DNA of 64,000 nt from Pterois miles (GCA_947000775.1 CAMQGK010000242.1:3577001-3641000); one strand, 5' to 3'; shown: positions 11,170-23,611, counted from the stretch's first letter. Translations and numbers: made by a program. Notes: generated from the letters alone by a model not told the origin.

Positions 11170-11240
11170 GGTGGGCAAATAAAGCAGTCAAACTTTACAT
11201 TTTATGGTTCTACAGTAAAATTGGGGTTAATGGGAAATTT

Positions 11241-11298
11241 GGGGCGGCTGTGGCTCAGAGGGTAGAGCAGGTCGTCCTCCAATCGGAAAGTCGGTGTG
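11241..11298 (+). mobile_element. truncated tRNA-derived SINE head
   Basis: GGGGCGGCTGTGGCTCAGAG at 11241 continues into GGTAGAGCAGGTCGTC and AATCGGAAAGTCGG, the tRNA-like 5' head of a common teleost SINE (box A TGGCTCAGAGGGTAGAGC). Similarity ends before box B. The same family, minus strand, is at 48372-48538. Confidence 0.6.
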
Positions 11299-12879
11299 TG
11301 CAATTTATGTTATTTGTAAAACTGATTTCAAAATTTCATCTCAACTTTAAGTTCCTGCATGGTACGGCACAGAGCTACCTGGCCGAGCCCCTTAACAACC
11401 CATAGTCTGATTAATATGATTTAATTTATTCTAAAAGATATCCATTATCCAACTCCACCAAGATATTATTTTATTTGAGCTGATTAAAATTAACAAGCAC
11501 TGAAAATGTAATGGAACATTTGATTTTCTTTCACAATGATCTATTAAGCTCTACAATTAATAGGCACGCAGTTGCTGTTGTCCAGGACTTAGGCTTGGTT
11601 GATTGAAGAAGAGATTGTGCTCAATGGTTCATCCAGCTGAGATGAAGAATCGAAGAGAGAAGGAAAGAGCAGCTAGCTTTAGTCCCTGACTGTGGTTTGA
11701 TGCTCAGAGTTCAAACAAACTGCTTTGGAGACATGGAAATAGAAATCAAGTGCTCTTTTCCAAACTGCTGTATGCCAATTTAGGGGAGACATCCGTACCT
11801 GAAGGTCATAATTAGTGTGTCTAGTCAGGTGAAGTGTTTTCAAGTGTTGGCACTTAGATGACTCACAATGTTTTCGTGGAAACATAATGTGCTCTCAATC
11901 ATTTTTGAGGGTCAGTTTTTAAGATTTTGGACATTACTGGAGAAAAACTGTGGACAGGATACACAAATATATAAAAACATGTGATAGGCAGTATTGATAA
12001 AGGAGATTTAAAAAAAAAAAAAAAAGAAAAAGAAAAACATCATAATGAGTTCCACTAGTCCCTTGTATATTTGATTGCTGCCGAAGGGGAAAATCGAAAA
12101 TCACTTTTTTTTGTCATAAATATAGTATGAATCAGTTAAAAAATGGCAAAATAAACATCAGTGTATTGACCGTGTATAATATTTAACTGAGTGAGAATTT
12201 TGTATGCATGAACTGGTGTGTTTAATGTGCTCCTACATGCACTATAGGTTATTACCAATAACATATCAAATGCATCCAAGACACAACCAAACACTGGCAT
12301 ATTAAAACTCATCCAGACTGGCTCTGCATGTACATGTATTTATTTTAGCATAACTGTTTAATCCTTCACAGCTCCATTAATGCTCTCTGCCTGTGATTAC
12401 AGAACAGTTACAGCACATAACTACTGGTGCTGTCTATAATATGCAGATGGTGTTGGCTTATAGAGCACCTAGATTGCTTTCAGTAGAAACGTAGTGGCCC
12501 GACATTAAAAGCATGAAATTATTATGATGAGTTATCACAAAGCCAATTTACAAAAACCTGTTTTCTTTCACTACTGATCAGAGATTTGACATGGTTCAGA
12601 AACACATTTCTAAGCTGCTTGGAATCCTTCTCATTGCTAATCACCCACATCAGACCATGCGCTGGAGCTATAAATTTGCTTAATTCGAAAGTGCCAGCTA
12701 TTATAAAGCTGTCCGACCCCTCCTTCATGTCTTCTCCTGGCACGACACCATGTCTGCCTGTCTGAGCGTTCCCCTCGTATGGCAATGAACCAGAAGAAAT
12801 ACAGGCCTCCGAACAACTAAACATTAAGACAACAGAGCAAAGGGAACATGAGACGAGGTAGGAAAAAAGAGAGAAATAC

Positions 12880-12881
<2 letters not shown>
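11299..12881. other. no gene seen
   Basis: AT-rich, mostly unique. An A-rich run lies at 12010-12036. Open frames on the minus strand near 11679-11885 and 12522-12977 have no recognisable motif. Confidence 0.45.

Positions 12882-12921
<40 letters not shown>
12882..12921 (+). repeat. (GT)20 microsatellite
   Basis: Perfect GT array between two purine-rich stretches (about 12840-12880 and 12934-13010). Confidence 0.95.
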
Positions 12922-12925
<4 letters not shown>

Positions 12926-14908
12926 ATATATAGAAAAGATCGCCATGGAGAGGAGAAAAAGGTGAGATAAAGAGCAAGTGAGAAGATAAAAGATAAAGAC
13001 TGCTGAGGAAGAAATAGCTGGGAAAAGTGGTTGTCTCATTCTGGCTAATGATCTCATTTTAAGGTCAACATCTGAAGTGTTTCTCTCTAAAAATGTCAAA
13101 TGCCCAACAACTGACTTTACCACCTAAAAGACCCCACCGTAGTGCTGAATTAACTTTCACCAAAGGGCTTACGGCTGCAGTTTCCTAAAACTATGAATCA
13201 GGGCCCAAGATGGGCTGTAGGACAGTTTTTGAAGGGTTTCCAGAAAACTGTTAGTACCTCAAAAGAGGCCAAGATGGTGAAAGAAGTTTTATGTACTCAG
13301 TGTCTTTATTCAAAGATGAACAGCTGAAAAAAATAAACAGTGTCCCTTGGTCTGATTCCTTAACGTATCCCTACTCAAGACATCAAGAAAGTGCCAATTA
13401 AACTTGAGATTGTAATGTCAAGTCCAACAAGCTCAACTAGGACACTTTAGTCTGAGTGGTCAGTGTAAAATGCTCACTGTCTTAGGCACTGACACTGAAA
13501 TAGGGGAGACAATGACACTTTTTGTCCTCTCACTTTCAGGTGTTAAGGTAATAACGCTGTAATGTCAAAGCCTGATATTATGGTCATAGAATGTTGGTGA
13601 TGATGTCTATGGCATCTAACTTTATCCAGTCATAGTCAACAATTGTGTAGCCTAATTCAAATGAAATCAAAGTGATGTGACATCCAGCCCGCCACAGTCT
13701 AGGTAGACCTGCCACAGTTTTTCTGAAAATATTTTTACACTTCTCAAATGGTGAGGTCTTCCTGGGAGATTCAGCTCGGTAGCTCTCCGGTCTGGGAGGA
13801 TCCCCTTGTGGAAACTCTGGCTGGCGCTCACAGGGTGCAACTGTTAACTGAAGTGGACTGTCCTCAGTGCATGATCTATTGCGATTTGGGCAGCCCTCCT
13901 GGTCTGTCTTGAAACATAGACCCTGTCTCATTTACCATGCTTTGCAAGTGTGACTTTTTGCCGTGTCATCGCCATACATGTATATATAACCAACCTATTT
14001 TTGATTGACAGTACACCAGTCTCATGTGCTTTAAAATGTACAATGTTTTCTTCCTGGAGAGAATGCCCTCCAAACGCCACTGGTTTTGTGAACTTTCATG
14101 CAGACGACCTCACATCAGAAAGTTGCTGTTGGTCTGATTGCAACACACAGTTTTAAATTGCACAATTGTGGGTCATGTTTCTTGATATTGATCAGCTCTG
14201 TCACTCCTGTTACTGGGGCGTGTGCATCAAATAGCTCTGACTGCACAAACCCCAGGCAGCTAGTGGATAACAAAACAGTGAAATTACAGATTATTGTCAA
14301 GTCTTGCTCTAAGAACAAACCTGTGACAGAAGAACAACCATTTAAAATGAAATGTCTCTGTCTAAATTACCTTCTGGTGTAATTCCCAGTATGTAACACT
14401 AATATGCTATCAATAAATAAGTCTGTGGACTGAAAAAAAAAGCTGGAGGCTATACAGTATTTAAATATTCCTCTTTTTTTCTACCTCACTGATAACAGCC
14501 AGAGTTTGTTGAAAGAGACCTAAAAGACATTTTAAATCATATTAGATCTGGGTCAACCCTCTGCCTGAATCCTGCCCCCTGAGACACTGGTTTCATTTCT
14601 CACTTTGTTTCAAACTATTTTTCAAGTTTTGTTTTGGAATTCAAAAATTATCTGTTTTACCTACAGGCCATTAGTTTCACTCACTGGTAGCCACCTCCCT
14701 ATCAATGACTGAGTCAGCTCCGAGAGCTTGATGCACTGAGTAAATGTGCAACTTTCCTCCTCATACCCTGAAGCTGAGGAATTTAAATACTGCGGGAAGT
14801 ACAATATCACCTCACAAAGCCAGATGCAGCCTGCATGTAAAATGCACCATTGGCTACAGTTCTATAAGCAGCTGAGCTACATGGAAAAAGGGGTGTTCAG
14901 TCAGCCCC
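12922..14908. other. no confirmed gene; coding-like minus-strand stretch
   Basis: A 115-residue minus-strand frame at 13584-13931 has mixed, non-repetitive composition (proline, glutamate and cysteine in its N-terminal half) but matches no family I recognise and has no supported splice structure. The rest is unremarkable. Confidence 0.35.
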
Positions 14909-15240
14909 GGGCCCCTCGGGGGATACTGTGGGAGGTGGAGTATTTGGGTGAGGGGTTCACTTCCCAGGGCCATCCAATCTCTGTACTCCCAAAGCAAGAG
15001 CTGTGTCTGGTTTCTTGGCAGTAAGTCGGACTCGTTTCCGGTGGGGGCTGGCCTCCGCCAGGGTTGTGCCTTGTCACCAATCCTGTTTGTGATATTCATG
15101 GACAGGATATCGAGGCTGCTGTTTGCAGATTATGTGGTCCTGTCGGATCTGGATCGGTTTGCAGCCGAGTGTGAAGGGGCTGGGATGAGGATCAGCACCT
15201 CTAAATCGGAGGCCATGGTTCTCAGCAGGAAACCTGTCAA
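14909..15240 (+). pseudogene. LINE reverse-transcriptase fragment
   Basis: The translation shows the order of a non-LTR reverse transcriptase: GILWEVEYL, then (after a frame change) SKSDSFPVGAGLRQGCALSP, ILFVIFMDRISR, and RFAAECEGAGMRISTSKSEA, MVLSRKPV. The catalytic box reads FADY at 15122-15133 (codon TAT at 15131) instead of FADD, so an essential aspartate is lost. About 30-40 residues normally found between the MDRISR region and the FADD box are missing. It is a dead 5'- and 3'-truncated copy of the same kind of LINE as at 7645 and 52639. Confidence 0.8.
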
Positions 15241-17147
15241 AGTATGAAATACTAAAATCAAAGGACATGACATTGAGATCACTATTTATCAAAGTTTGCT
15301 ATTTTTTTCTTTTGCATTTCACACAAAAGTTTTGCTCGCTATTGTAAATAATGCATCTGAAAATATTGCATCAGTTTGTGTAATTTTGACTTTATTTTAA
15401 TTAGCTCTTAATGAAGCTAACAAAATATTAGCCTGCACTTCTTTGTCATGACTAAGAAGATTATTATTATTATTATTATTTTTAATTGTCTTAAAGAGTA
15501 GATGCTTCCAGGTCTGATTATGAAACCTTGTTAAGCATATCAGGAACATGGGCCACCATAGCTGACGGATGGATGTCACTGTCTACACACACACCTGTGT
15601 CAGTGTGTGTCTGCGACTGAGACAGACTGTGTGGGTGTGTATATGATGAGGTGTCTGACAGTGTCAGTTGTGCATGAACATGTATGTTTATGCATGTGTT
15701 TGTAACATGTGGGTCTGCATGACAAGGACTCTGACAGCTGTCATATATGTGAGTGTGTGTTTATGTGTATATGTAGGGGAGGGTGATGGGTCATTTGACA
15801 GGTCTGAATGTGTTGTATGGAGAGATGAGGTATTTGTGTTGAGCTACCCTGTGTGCTGTCATAGCAGAGGTGCTTTTGAAGACTCACTAAAAACTGTGCA
15901 CACAGAAAAATATTTTTTTTCAATATCATGCTACTGAGAGATTTTCTCTTTATTTTTGTTAGTTTTTTATTGAGACAAAGTGACTTTTAGAAATATTTTA
16001 AGTGTTGTGTTTGACTTAAAATGCCTTGTTAGTTTTGTCCCCTCGGGGATGCTGATTGACAGGCAACTCAGTACCTGCCGAAGAAAAATGGCATGCCCCT
16101 GGGCCCAACAATTCACTCACAGTAGTAAACAGCTTTGTTTTATGACTGTTCATGCATCCTATTCTGAAACAAATAAGGCAACTGACAGTGGCTCTTGCCA
16201 CACCACCTGATTTACTACATGCTGCACCAAAATGACTGTTTCGCTGGTCCTGTCGATGCACATCTTAATAAGCAGTGTTACAACACACAGGGCCTTTTCG
16301 GTGCCGATCTTCTTTTAAGTGTCTGTTTATTCAGTGTTAAATGACTGTAGTGGCTTTGATACACTGTGTGTGATTGCATATTGAAACCCTGCTGCTTTGT
16401 TGATGGCAAAGTGGGTTTATGGTTCCTTTGGAACAAAGTGATTTAACAATAGTGTTCAAGGCTTAACCAAATTCATATCAAATGGTGTGCTTTGTGTCCT
16501 CTGTGATAGCCACAAATAGAAAATCACACTAAACCAACATCAAAAAAAAAAAAAAAAAAAAAAAAAATTGGATTGACTTGAAACAATCTGAGGGACCTCT
16601 GGAAACTTATACACTGTACAACGCTCAGAGCAAAGAGCTTTTTAGTTCTTGTGTTTGTACTTGTACGGTAATCTGAACCACAACTAACAGCATTTACATT
16701 TAAACAACTCAACAATAACAACTGTGTTATTCGTTGACCAAAAGAGTATGAAGAAGAGATTTAGTTGTGGGCACAAGTCACGATTGATCAGATCTGTCGC
16801 TGTGTAGATGTATCAGTGTAAAATCTCTTTTTTCTTTTGTACAATAAAGCCCCACAAACAGCCACTAACATCTGGCTTTCGTCTTCAGTGGGAAAGTTTA
16901 CAGTGGGCATTCATTCCTGGGACAAATGGCTCTGCAGTAGGGACGGGTATGTATCAGCTCCAACTCCTGTCGGCAGTGATAGAAACATGACACACGGGTG
17001 GGCACGCTAATTTTCAAAAGTGTCGCTGGCACAATGCTATGTGACACATGTTGAAATGAAAATATAGTCAATAAAATCAACAGGGATTTGGCAAATTATT
17101 ATAATTTATGAATGTACAAAACAAAATCCAATTAATATGTTCTCCTC
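15241..17147. other. no gene; decayed TG-rich stretch and poly(A)
   Basis: 15590-15790 is rich in degenerate TG repeats. (TTA)n-like triplets sit at 15461-15481, and an A26 run at 16542-16567. No exon or RNA gene recognised. Confidence 0.45.
16542..16567 (+). repeat. A26 homopolymer
   Basis: Uninterrupted A run. No recognisable retroelement body precedes it, so I do not assign it to a SINE or LINE tail. Confidence 0.9.
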
Positions 17148-17224
17148 AAAGCCACCAGACAACAGTCCAACAGCAGTCATTTCACAACCTGATCTCATGG
17201 GAAGGTGTGTGAATAGAAAGAGGA

Positions 17225-17500
17225 CGTGACGCATCATGAGAACTCATTTTAGGCTTTTCGTGTGTCATTTTTATGCCACACAGCAAATCTGCGATACTGT
17301 TCGTAGTTGGGTTGAGGCAACAAAACCACCAGGAAAACTGTCATGGTTGGGCTTAAAATAATTAAGTAAACTTAGTGAAATCAGATGGAAACAATGTACC
17401 ATAAGTGCTGAAAACATGCCACCACATCACTAACACAAATGTTCTCCTGGTTGGAAGTCCTGTGCTTGTTGGACCTACCCACCCCTCCTCATTCGCAACA
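17225..17500 (-). repeat. family X copy, minus strand
   Basis: On the minus strand the modules read GAGGAGGGGTGGGTAGGTCC, CAGGACTTCCAACCAGGAG, then TTTTAAGCCCAACCATGACA and GTGGTTTTGTTGCCTCAACC, ending with AAAATGACACACGAAAAGCC. It is the best minus-strand copy. Confidence 0.6.
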
Positions 17501-17511
17501 TAAGAATGACT

Positions 17512-17650
17512 ACTTTTCTTTTGATGTGTCACTTGTACGCCATGTAGTCTGTACTGACTCCAATGTAAACACATCTGCATAGACATGCTACGCTCAGAGC
17601 TGGTGAGAAAGACTGTTTAAAACACAGGACCAGGACACCAGTGTTCAGAC
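17512..17650 (+). repeat. family X upstream module, plus strand
   Basis: GCCATGTAGTCTGTACTGAC at 17539 and TGTAAACACATCTGCAT match 20392-20431 closely. Here this module faces away from the minus-strand copy immediately to its left, whereas at 20370 the modules are collinear. Confidence 0.55.
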
Positions 17651-19300
17651 GACATGGTTTCACAAATGATACACCAAAAAGCAGCACCAGTGTTCATATT
17701 GCATATGACCATGTCATTCATAACACCTTTTCATGTGACCAGGCTGAATTTCCCCTTGTTCAAAATAAACCCTTAATTCACAGAGTTAGATGTGAAAACA
17801 AACAGCCATTATATGCCTCCTTAAAGCCACCAGACTCCAGTGACAGAAACAGTAATTCTACCTTGCTGATCATTGTAAAACACACTTCATTCAAACACAA
17901 GAGAAATAAAACCATCTTTCTTAGTCTTTCCACTGTTCTAACAATCACCAACTGCTTTATTATTAAAACAAGAAGTAACCACCATAAAATGTTCAGTATT
18001 TACTAACTAACACTGTTTCGCAGCACGTTCATGACGTTGAATGTGGCCACACCAGAAAATACAAAGTCATATTTGTCTATTGGCAATGAGAGATGAGTGG
18101 TATCATTTTTTGTTGTTGTTCAGAAACATCTTCATAAATGTGATAATTTGGTGGAAAAAGTACATAAGACACATCTTTTAGATTGTACCTTCATCTTGGT
18201 TCTGTACAGCCCAGACGGCCATAACATAATAAAGCTTTTGCTCCTTGTATTTTCTTTTTCACTTTTCACCCTCACTGTCTCTTTCTATCCCTCCTAAACA
18301 CACCTCCTCTTATTTTCTCCCTTTTTCAGCTTTTATTTGCATCTCTCAACCTCTTAGTAAGCACACACAGAAACAGGACTTGTTAGCAAAGAGACAGACC
18401 CAGATTGATTGACTCAGCAGGCGAGGAGACAGGCTGCCGATAGGAATAACTGAACACACAGCCTTGATTCCACACCTTAAAACAAAACCCACATATGTAA
18501 CCGTAATTATCTGGGACAGTTTAGCGAAGCTCTGTGTGAAAATGAATGAGCTTGACACTATTGAGCTGAGACTGATCTGTGACAGCTAAGTGATGTCTGA
18601 GTAAACAAAAAGGGGAAACCTACTAACAGACATTGTCCCAATGAATCAGTACAGATAGACACATGTATCTTATCAATTATTGGTCCACAGGTGTATTGCT
18701 TTGAAAAAAAAAAAAATAAATGTGACTGTCTGACCTAAATTAAATTTGTCAGTGAAGGGCGACTACAACCATGAATCTGAAACTGCAACAGTTTTCAGCC
18801 GATACCCCTCCCTGACTGAAGATCAACCTTGCATCCAAGCCCTATGGGAGCTAGTTCGATCCTGCTTCTCTTCTCCTGTTTTTATTTATTTATTTATTTA
18901 TCTTCATACTGTAAATGTGTTCCTTTGAAGAAAAACAAAAAAAATCCAGACAGTACATGAAAACGATTATGTAACAGCTACCGTTGAGGAGGCGGTTCTA
19001 CCGTGGTTATGGGCTGCTAAGTACTCTGTACTCCATGCACCTAATTCAGTCCTGTTTTAACCATGATCCCGGTAAACGCCTGTCTCTTGGGTAATAGAAT
19101 ACTGGGAGTCATAAAAATGTTGCATTACCTCAATGTTGCTGCTTTTTTGTATTAAAATCTTTTGAAAGGCTAAAATAGTGTTATTTCAAAATGGGATATC
19201 CACCTCTTGAAATATTTGTCCAAAACTTTCATTGAAGACTATGAAGATCTGAATATTGATATATCCTTTAAAATGACTACAAATGCATATAGAAGACATG
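17651..19300. other. no gene seen
   Basis: A 13-bp motif AAAGCCACCAGAC at 17823-17835 repeats one at 17148-17160 and may mark a dispersed repeat. A 121-residue frame at 17641-18006 is low in complexity and unrecognised. Confidence 0.4.
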
Positions 19301-19492
19301 TCAAGTCAACTTATTTTTATTTGTCTAGCCCAAAATCACAAATCACAGTTTTGCCTCAGAGGGCTTCATAGGGGATATGACACCCTCTGCCCTTTACAAT
19401 GTGACCCTCTAATCGGATTAAGGAACTCCCCAACCAAAAAAAAACAAACAAAAAAAAAAAAAAAACAGGGAAAAAGGAAAAAAAAAAAATGG
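19301..19492 (-). mobile_element. retroelement 3'-end fragment
   Basis: TCAAGTCAACTTATTTTTAT, then GCCCAAAATCACAAATCACA, TTTTGCCTCAGAGGGCTT, and AACTCCCCAACC followed by A-rich sequence and AGGGAAAAAGGA. I recall this order from an abundant teleost repeat usually read on the opposite strand as a retroelement 3' region. Nothing in the window confirms the family. Confidence 0.5.
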
Positions 19493-20369
19493 TGGAAACG
19501 TCCAAATCTTCAGTTAGATGTGTGAAGACTAAATAAAGTGCCCATGCAGGTCTCCAATATGTGAGGCATTGACTCACATTAGTATAAACCCAAATGCTTC
19601 AGCATTGTGTAGAACTTAATCCGATGGCCTTGGACACTTCACTCTCAGTGTAAAATGAGCAAGTTTCTTCCAAACTTGGAAACAGGCAGATCCAACACTC
19701 TGATCTATGATACCTCCAGGCGGTTGAATTTAAATGCTAATGCCTTTAGTACTGAGCCAGCAGACTACAATCTAAGCTGCCAAGCCAACTGACTACTGAC
19801 TGCAACACCCACTATAAGGTGAAATGCTGCCGGAGAAATGTGTAGGGGAGAACAGAGGTGTGAAGTTGTTGAGTTAAATTTTTCAGACAGTTTTGGAGGC
19901 GACGTAAACCTAATGACTACAAAGGAGAGCTTGCGAACAGAGAATCGGCTGCATTTTCAGAACCAGATGAGAAAACCGAGGTAGACAAAGTGAACAGGAC
20001 ATGCCGTCACTCTGCAATTACCAGCAAGGTGCCCTTGAGCAGGGCATGTCCCTAGTTGAGCATGGCGAGTCCCCAGTAGAGACACTCGGTGGCCAACAAG
20101 AAGACAACATGCAACCCTCAGGCCTGACACAGAGTACAATCATACCGCTCTCCATCCACTGCTGGGAATTACTGGATGTTGTCAGTCAACCTGCCTGGAT
20201 GAATAGTAACACAGTCAAACAGTATTTAACCTCCAAGTGCCACCATAACCATTTAGCATCATGTTTTGCTATGCTTCATTCAGGAGAGCAGCCTGGTCAC
20301 ACTAAATGGTGTATGAATGATACAGTAATTTGTAAGTCATTTTGCGTGCAGTAAGGACATTGTTCTTCC
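19493..20369. other. no gene; possible SINE remnant
   Basis: AGGTGCCCTTGAGCAGGGCA near 20028 resembles the body of tRNA-derived SINEs (compare GTGCCTTGCTCAGGGGCACC at 29917), but no box A and B pair could be defined. Confidence 0.35.
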
Positions 20370-20735
20370 CTCTGACGTGTCACGTGTTCGCCATGTAGTC
20401 TGTACTGACTGCAGTGTAAACACATCTGCATAAAAATACTACGCTGTGAGCGTAAAAAGTGAGAAAAACTGCTTACAACGCAGGACCAGGAGACCGGTGG
20501 TCATGTGCCAAAGTGTTGTTGACTTATTTTGTTACATCAATGGTGTTTGTGATGTGTTTTCTGTTCTTCTGTACTACTTTGTTTCTGTGTGTATTTTACT
20601 TGGTTTAAGTATTTTTTGAAGCCAAATCATGATATTTTTCCTGAAACGAAGTAAGTGGTTTTGTTGCCTAAACCTGCAGTAACTGACTTGTTTCATAGTG
20701 TAAAAATGACACACAAAAAGGCTAAAATCTGTTAA
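20370..20735 (+). repeat. family X copy with collinear upstream module
   Basis: GTGTCACGTGTTCGCCATGT, AGTCTGTACTGACTGCAGTG and AACACATCTGCAT are followed by CAGGACCAGGAGACCGG, GAAGCCAAATCATGATATTT, AGTGGTTTTGTTGCCTAAAC and AAAATGACACACAAAAAGGC. It links the upstream and downstream modules in one copy. Confidence 0.6.
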
Positions 20736-20829
20736 AGGGCGGCATGTCCAACCTGGTCACAAAAAAGTCGTATAAAAGACAATAATGTGTAAAGTGTTTA
20801 GAGGGCAGTACGCCTGTCTTGATTTCCAT

Positions 20830-21065
20830 TTGAGACAGTTGTTTACCTGTGTTTAAACGTAACTAACTACATTTTACATTAGAGACGTTTGTCACGTGAC
20901 ATTTTTTCATTGTGTAGTTGTTACATTATTTCCGCACTAGTTGTCCTTAGTTTACTTACTTATTTTAAGCCCAAATGTGATGTTTTCCCTTAGCCTAACT
21001 AAGTGGTTTTCTGGCTTGAACTGTGGACATTTGTGTGGATTTTGTGGCACACAAGGCTAACACGC
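20830..21065 (+). repeat. family X copy, partial
   Basis: TTTGTCACGTGACATTTTT, TTTAAGCCCAAATGTGATG, CCTAACTAAGTGGTTTTCTG and a GGCACACAAGGCTAA end. It lies about 100 bp after another copy in the same orientation, suggesting tandem or nested insertion. Confidence 0.5.
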
Positions 21066-21479
21066 GTTTTGCTAAAATGTCAGTGTAATGTTGTGATGCT
21101 GCTGAAAGGCTTCCAATGAGTTCAGGTAGAAATTTTAGTTATGTTCAACCCAACACTGGTCAAGATTTGCACATGTTGACACTTTAAAACAGTATTGGGA
21201 TGACTTTTGTTAAAAAGGTATCAAAAAATGCCAAATACGTACTGATGAGTGGTAAAATGCATTTCCGTCCACATCCTTCATTCCAAACTTTTTTGTGGAA
21301 AACCTTGAGCCGTTTTTCTCTCTGAATAATGTGTAACTTGTTACCACCTGTTTTAAGGTCAGAGTTGAGAAAAGACGGCGAGACAAGACAGCGACTGACC
21401 CTGACAGGATGCTCTGTCCTCCTGATTGTCATGAGTGACACGTAGAACAAATTCACAGAGACAGTCAGTCAGGCTTTGT

Positions 21480-21750
21480 GGACTTTTCTGGCTGTCTCAG
21501 TCATTATCGGCTTCTCACCACCTCTCCCAGACTCTCTCTCGCTGTCTCTTTTTCTCACGTTTTCAAAGAAAATCCTACGTAGTCAGGCTGTCGGGGAGTA
21601 CAGACACTGTCTTTTCAAATTTGTCTCTCTGCCATTTCTCTCTCTTTCCCCGCCTGTTAAAGACAATTTCTGTCTTTCTCTGTCCTCTGTGTTCTTGTCA
21701 GACACCTCCTCACCCTTTTTCTCTCCAGCCCGGTCTCCTGAAAAAATGAC
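21480..21750 (+). repeat. pyrimidine-rich tract
   Basis: CT-rich sequence with TCTCTCTC and TTTCTCTC runs. Two overlapping open frames of 104 and 94 residues here share the same bias and are not credible genes. Confidence 0.6.
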
Positions 21751-21939
21751 CATACAATGAAACTGATCTGTGGATTATGTTATGAGGTAAACATACTTTC
21801 TCCTGGATCATGTTTGTTTTTGATGTCATCACAGTTTGTAGAAGTCCACATAGTGTACATTAATATATTGCAACTGCAATAAGTTGATGGTGGTGGATTT
21901 TCATTTCCAGGATAATTGTAAATATTGTGATTTGAAAAA

Positions 21940-22110
21940 GGTGAATGGGCCCAACAAACGCAAGACTTTCATCCAAGAGGCCGCTGTACATGTCCCATGT
22001 TCATGTCAACTCACATTTTGACTGCGCAAATGTAGTAATTTTAAGCCCGACCATGTTGTTTTTTCCGAAATCTAACAAAGTGGTTTTGTTTCCTAATCTT
22101 GTGTTTGCTG
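21940..22110 (+). repeat. family X copy, partial
   Basis: GGGCCCAACAAACGCAAGAC, CTTTCATCCAAGAGGCCG, GTACATGTCCCATGTTC and TTTAAGCCCGACCATGTTG with AGTGGTTTTGTTTCCTAA. Family Y follows at 22201. Confidence 0.5.
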
Positions 22111-22200
22111 GGAGCAAAAAGTTCACCTGGTCTGACAAAGCCTCAGCATGTGACCAGCTGGGATGAGAACATGTTGAATAGTCTGCTAAGTTCGGTTCTT

Positions 22201-22475
22201 GTTTTATTACACAGCTTTGTTGAATACTCACTTCTGATTGGTCAATCACGGCGTTCTGCGCTCTGTTATGTCTTTACAGCAGACCATTGCTATGTATAAC
22301 AGACTGTTTCTATGGAGACAGTTTGGATGTCAGACTCTTTTTTGTCAGATTATTGATTTCTTAAGTAAGAAGCGTAATAAGTGGGATAATCTGCAGCTAG
22401 CCAGTCATTGTTGTGAAATAAATCCCAACGTTTCTGGGTTTATTTCACAGCGAACAGCTTATCCCTTACATGCTA
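22201..22475 (+). repeat. family Y copy (plus)
   Basis: This unclassified repeat includes CTTTGTTGAATACTCACTTC, TTTACAGCAGACCATTGCTA, TTATTGATTTCTTAAGTAAG and GTGGGATAATCTGCAGCTAG. The segment 40646-40862 is the same sequence in reverse complement, diverged in the middle. It sits inside family X sequence (copies end at 22110 and resume at 22540), so it may have inserted into it. Confidence 0.65.
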
Positions 22476-22539
22476 GAGTTTACAGTTGAGTTTATAGGAA
22501 ATTTCACTTGTTATGTTGATGTATTAATATTTTATCACA

Positions 22540-22735
22540 AACCATCATCTTTTTTTCTAATCTTAACCAAGCAGTTTTGTTGCTTAGCCAATCGTTTCAC
22601 GTGGCACTGTGTTCTGCAGTTGTGAAAGGAGGCTGATATGAAATGTATTTATGAAACGTATTTTTGGTTCAGTAATGCTGACATTCAACATATCACGTGG
22701 TTTACAGAAATGTCCAATTCCAACATTTTTGGGGT
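22540..22735 (+). repeat. family X copy, distal part
   Basis: TCTAATCTTAACCAAGCAGT, then TATGAAACGTATTTTTGGTT and ACGTGGTTTACAGAAATGTC. The same order occurs at 5650-5820. It may be the continuation of 21940-22110 after the intervening family Y block. Confidence 0.55.
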
Positions 22736-23289
22736 TGGTTTTTCAGTAAAAAGGATCCAATAACAATATGTGTTTCTTAACAAAATGTATGTTCAGTATG
22801 TTTTCAAGTATGTTCAGTGTGATTTCATGCCAGTTTCGGAGATTTAAGCATATTTTGATGTTTATCAGGATAATATTGTGAATCAATTATTTTGGGAAGG
22901 ATAATCATGACATGAGATTTTCATACTGTCACATGTCTGGTGTCAGATATTTTTAGACCACTGATATATAGAAACTGCTCTTAAACACACCATGTATAAT
23001 ACTATACATCAGTTCATTTGTTTTCTCTGCAACATCACACCGTTAGTACTTTCTTAAATTGTCACATTAAGCCCTTCACTGTGACATTTCAGTGGAAATG
23101 CAGACACAGATGATTTAATATTTTCAGGCAGTTACAGCAAGGTAAAGGGTCATTACACTCTTTTAAAATGCAACAAGAGGTATTGCTCAGCTGCTGGGCG
23201 TAAGTATGCAAACTCAACAGGATGCCAAGCAATCATAAACCAGTACTCGATGGGTTGGAGTGTGTGTGCACCCTGTATGTTTATTACTT
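22736..23289. other. no gene seen
   Basis: AT-rich, unremarkable. Confidence 0.4.
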
Positions 23290-23470
23290 CCTCTCTGAAG
23301 CAGAAAGGAAGGAATTGAGAAAGGAGACTGCAAAGGGGGAAAGAAGGTGAAGTAAAGAAGAGTGGAGAGACAGGTGGAGAAGAAGTATGGCAGAGGAGAG
23401 GAAAGGAAGATGGAATACAGGAGAGAAGAAGAGACGTTTCTGGTGGTGTCGAGGAGGTGGTTCCTGTTAA
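23290..23470 (+). repeat. purine-rich tract
   Basis: GA-rich sequence (GAAAGGAAGGAATTGAGAAA, GGAGAGGAAAGGAAGATGG) just upstream of a (GT)n array. Confidence 0.6.
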
Positions 23471-23507
23471 AAATGTGGGTTGCCTACTAATGAATGAGTG
23501 TATGCGT

Positions 23508-23509
<2 letters not shown>

Positions 23510-23545
<36 letters not shown>
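23510..23545 (+). repeat. (GT)n microsatellite
   Basis: About 18 GT units following a GA-rich tract. Confidence 0.9.
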
Positions 23546-23546
<1 letters not shown>

Positions 23547-23611
23547 TATATGTGGGTTTGATGTGCACCTCAGGCAATGCTAAGTAAGTTGGGAGAGTAA
23601 CTGCTGCTGCT

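Noticed and set aside
13584..13931. 115-codon minus-strand frame with mixed composition
   Set aside because: Unrecognised, no clear splice sites, and the frame runs into AT-rich sequence at its C-terminus. Left as an unexplained stretch rather than a gene.
14746..14790. EAEEFKYCG-like translation resembling the LINE EFKYLG block
   Set aside because: It lies upstream of the RT fragment in the wrong order, and the nucleotide match is short.
19690..19860. Possible minus-strand tRNA-like sequence (TGGCTCAGTA)
   Set aside because: No box B and no cloverleaf could be drawn.
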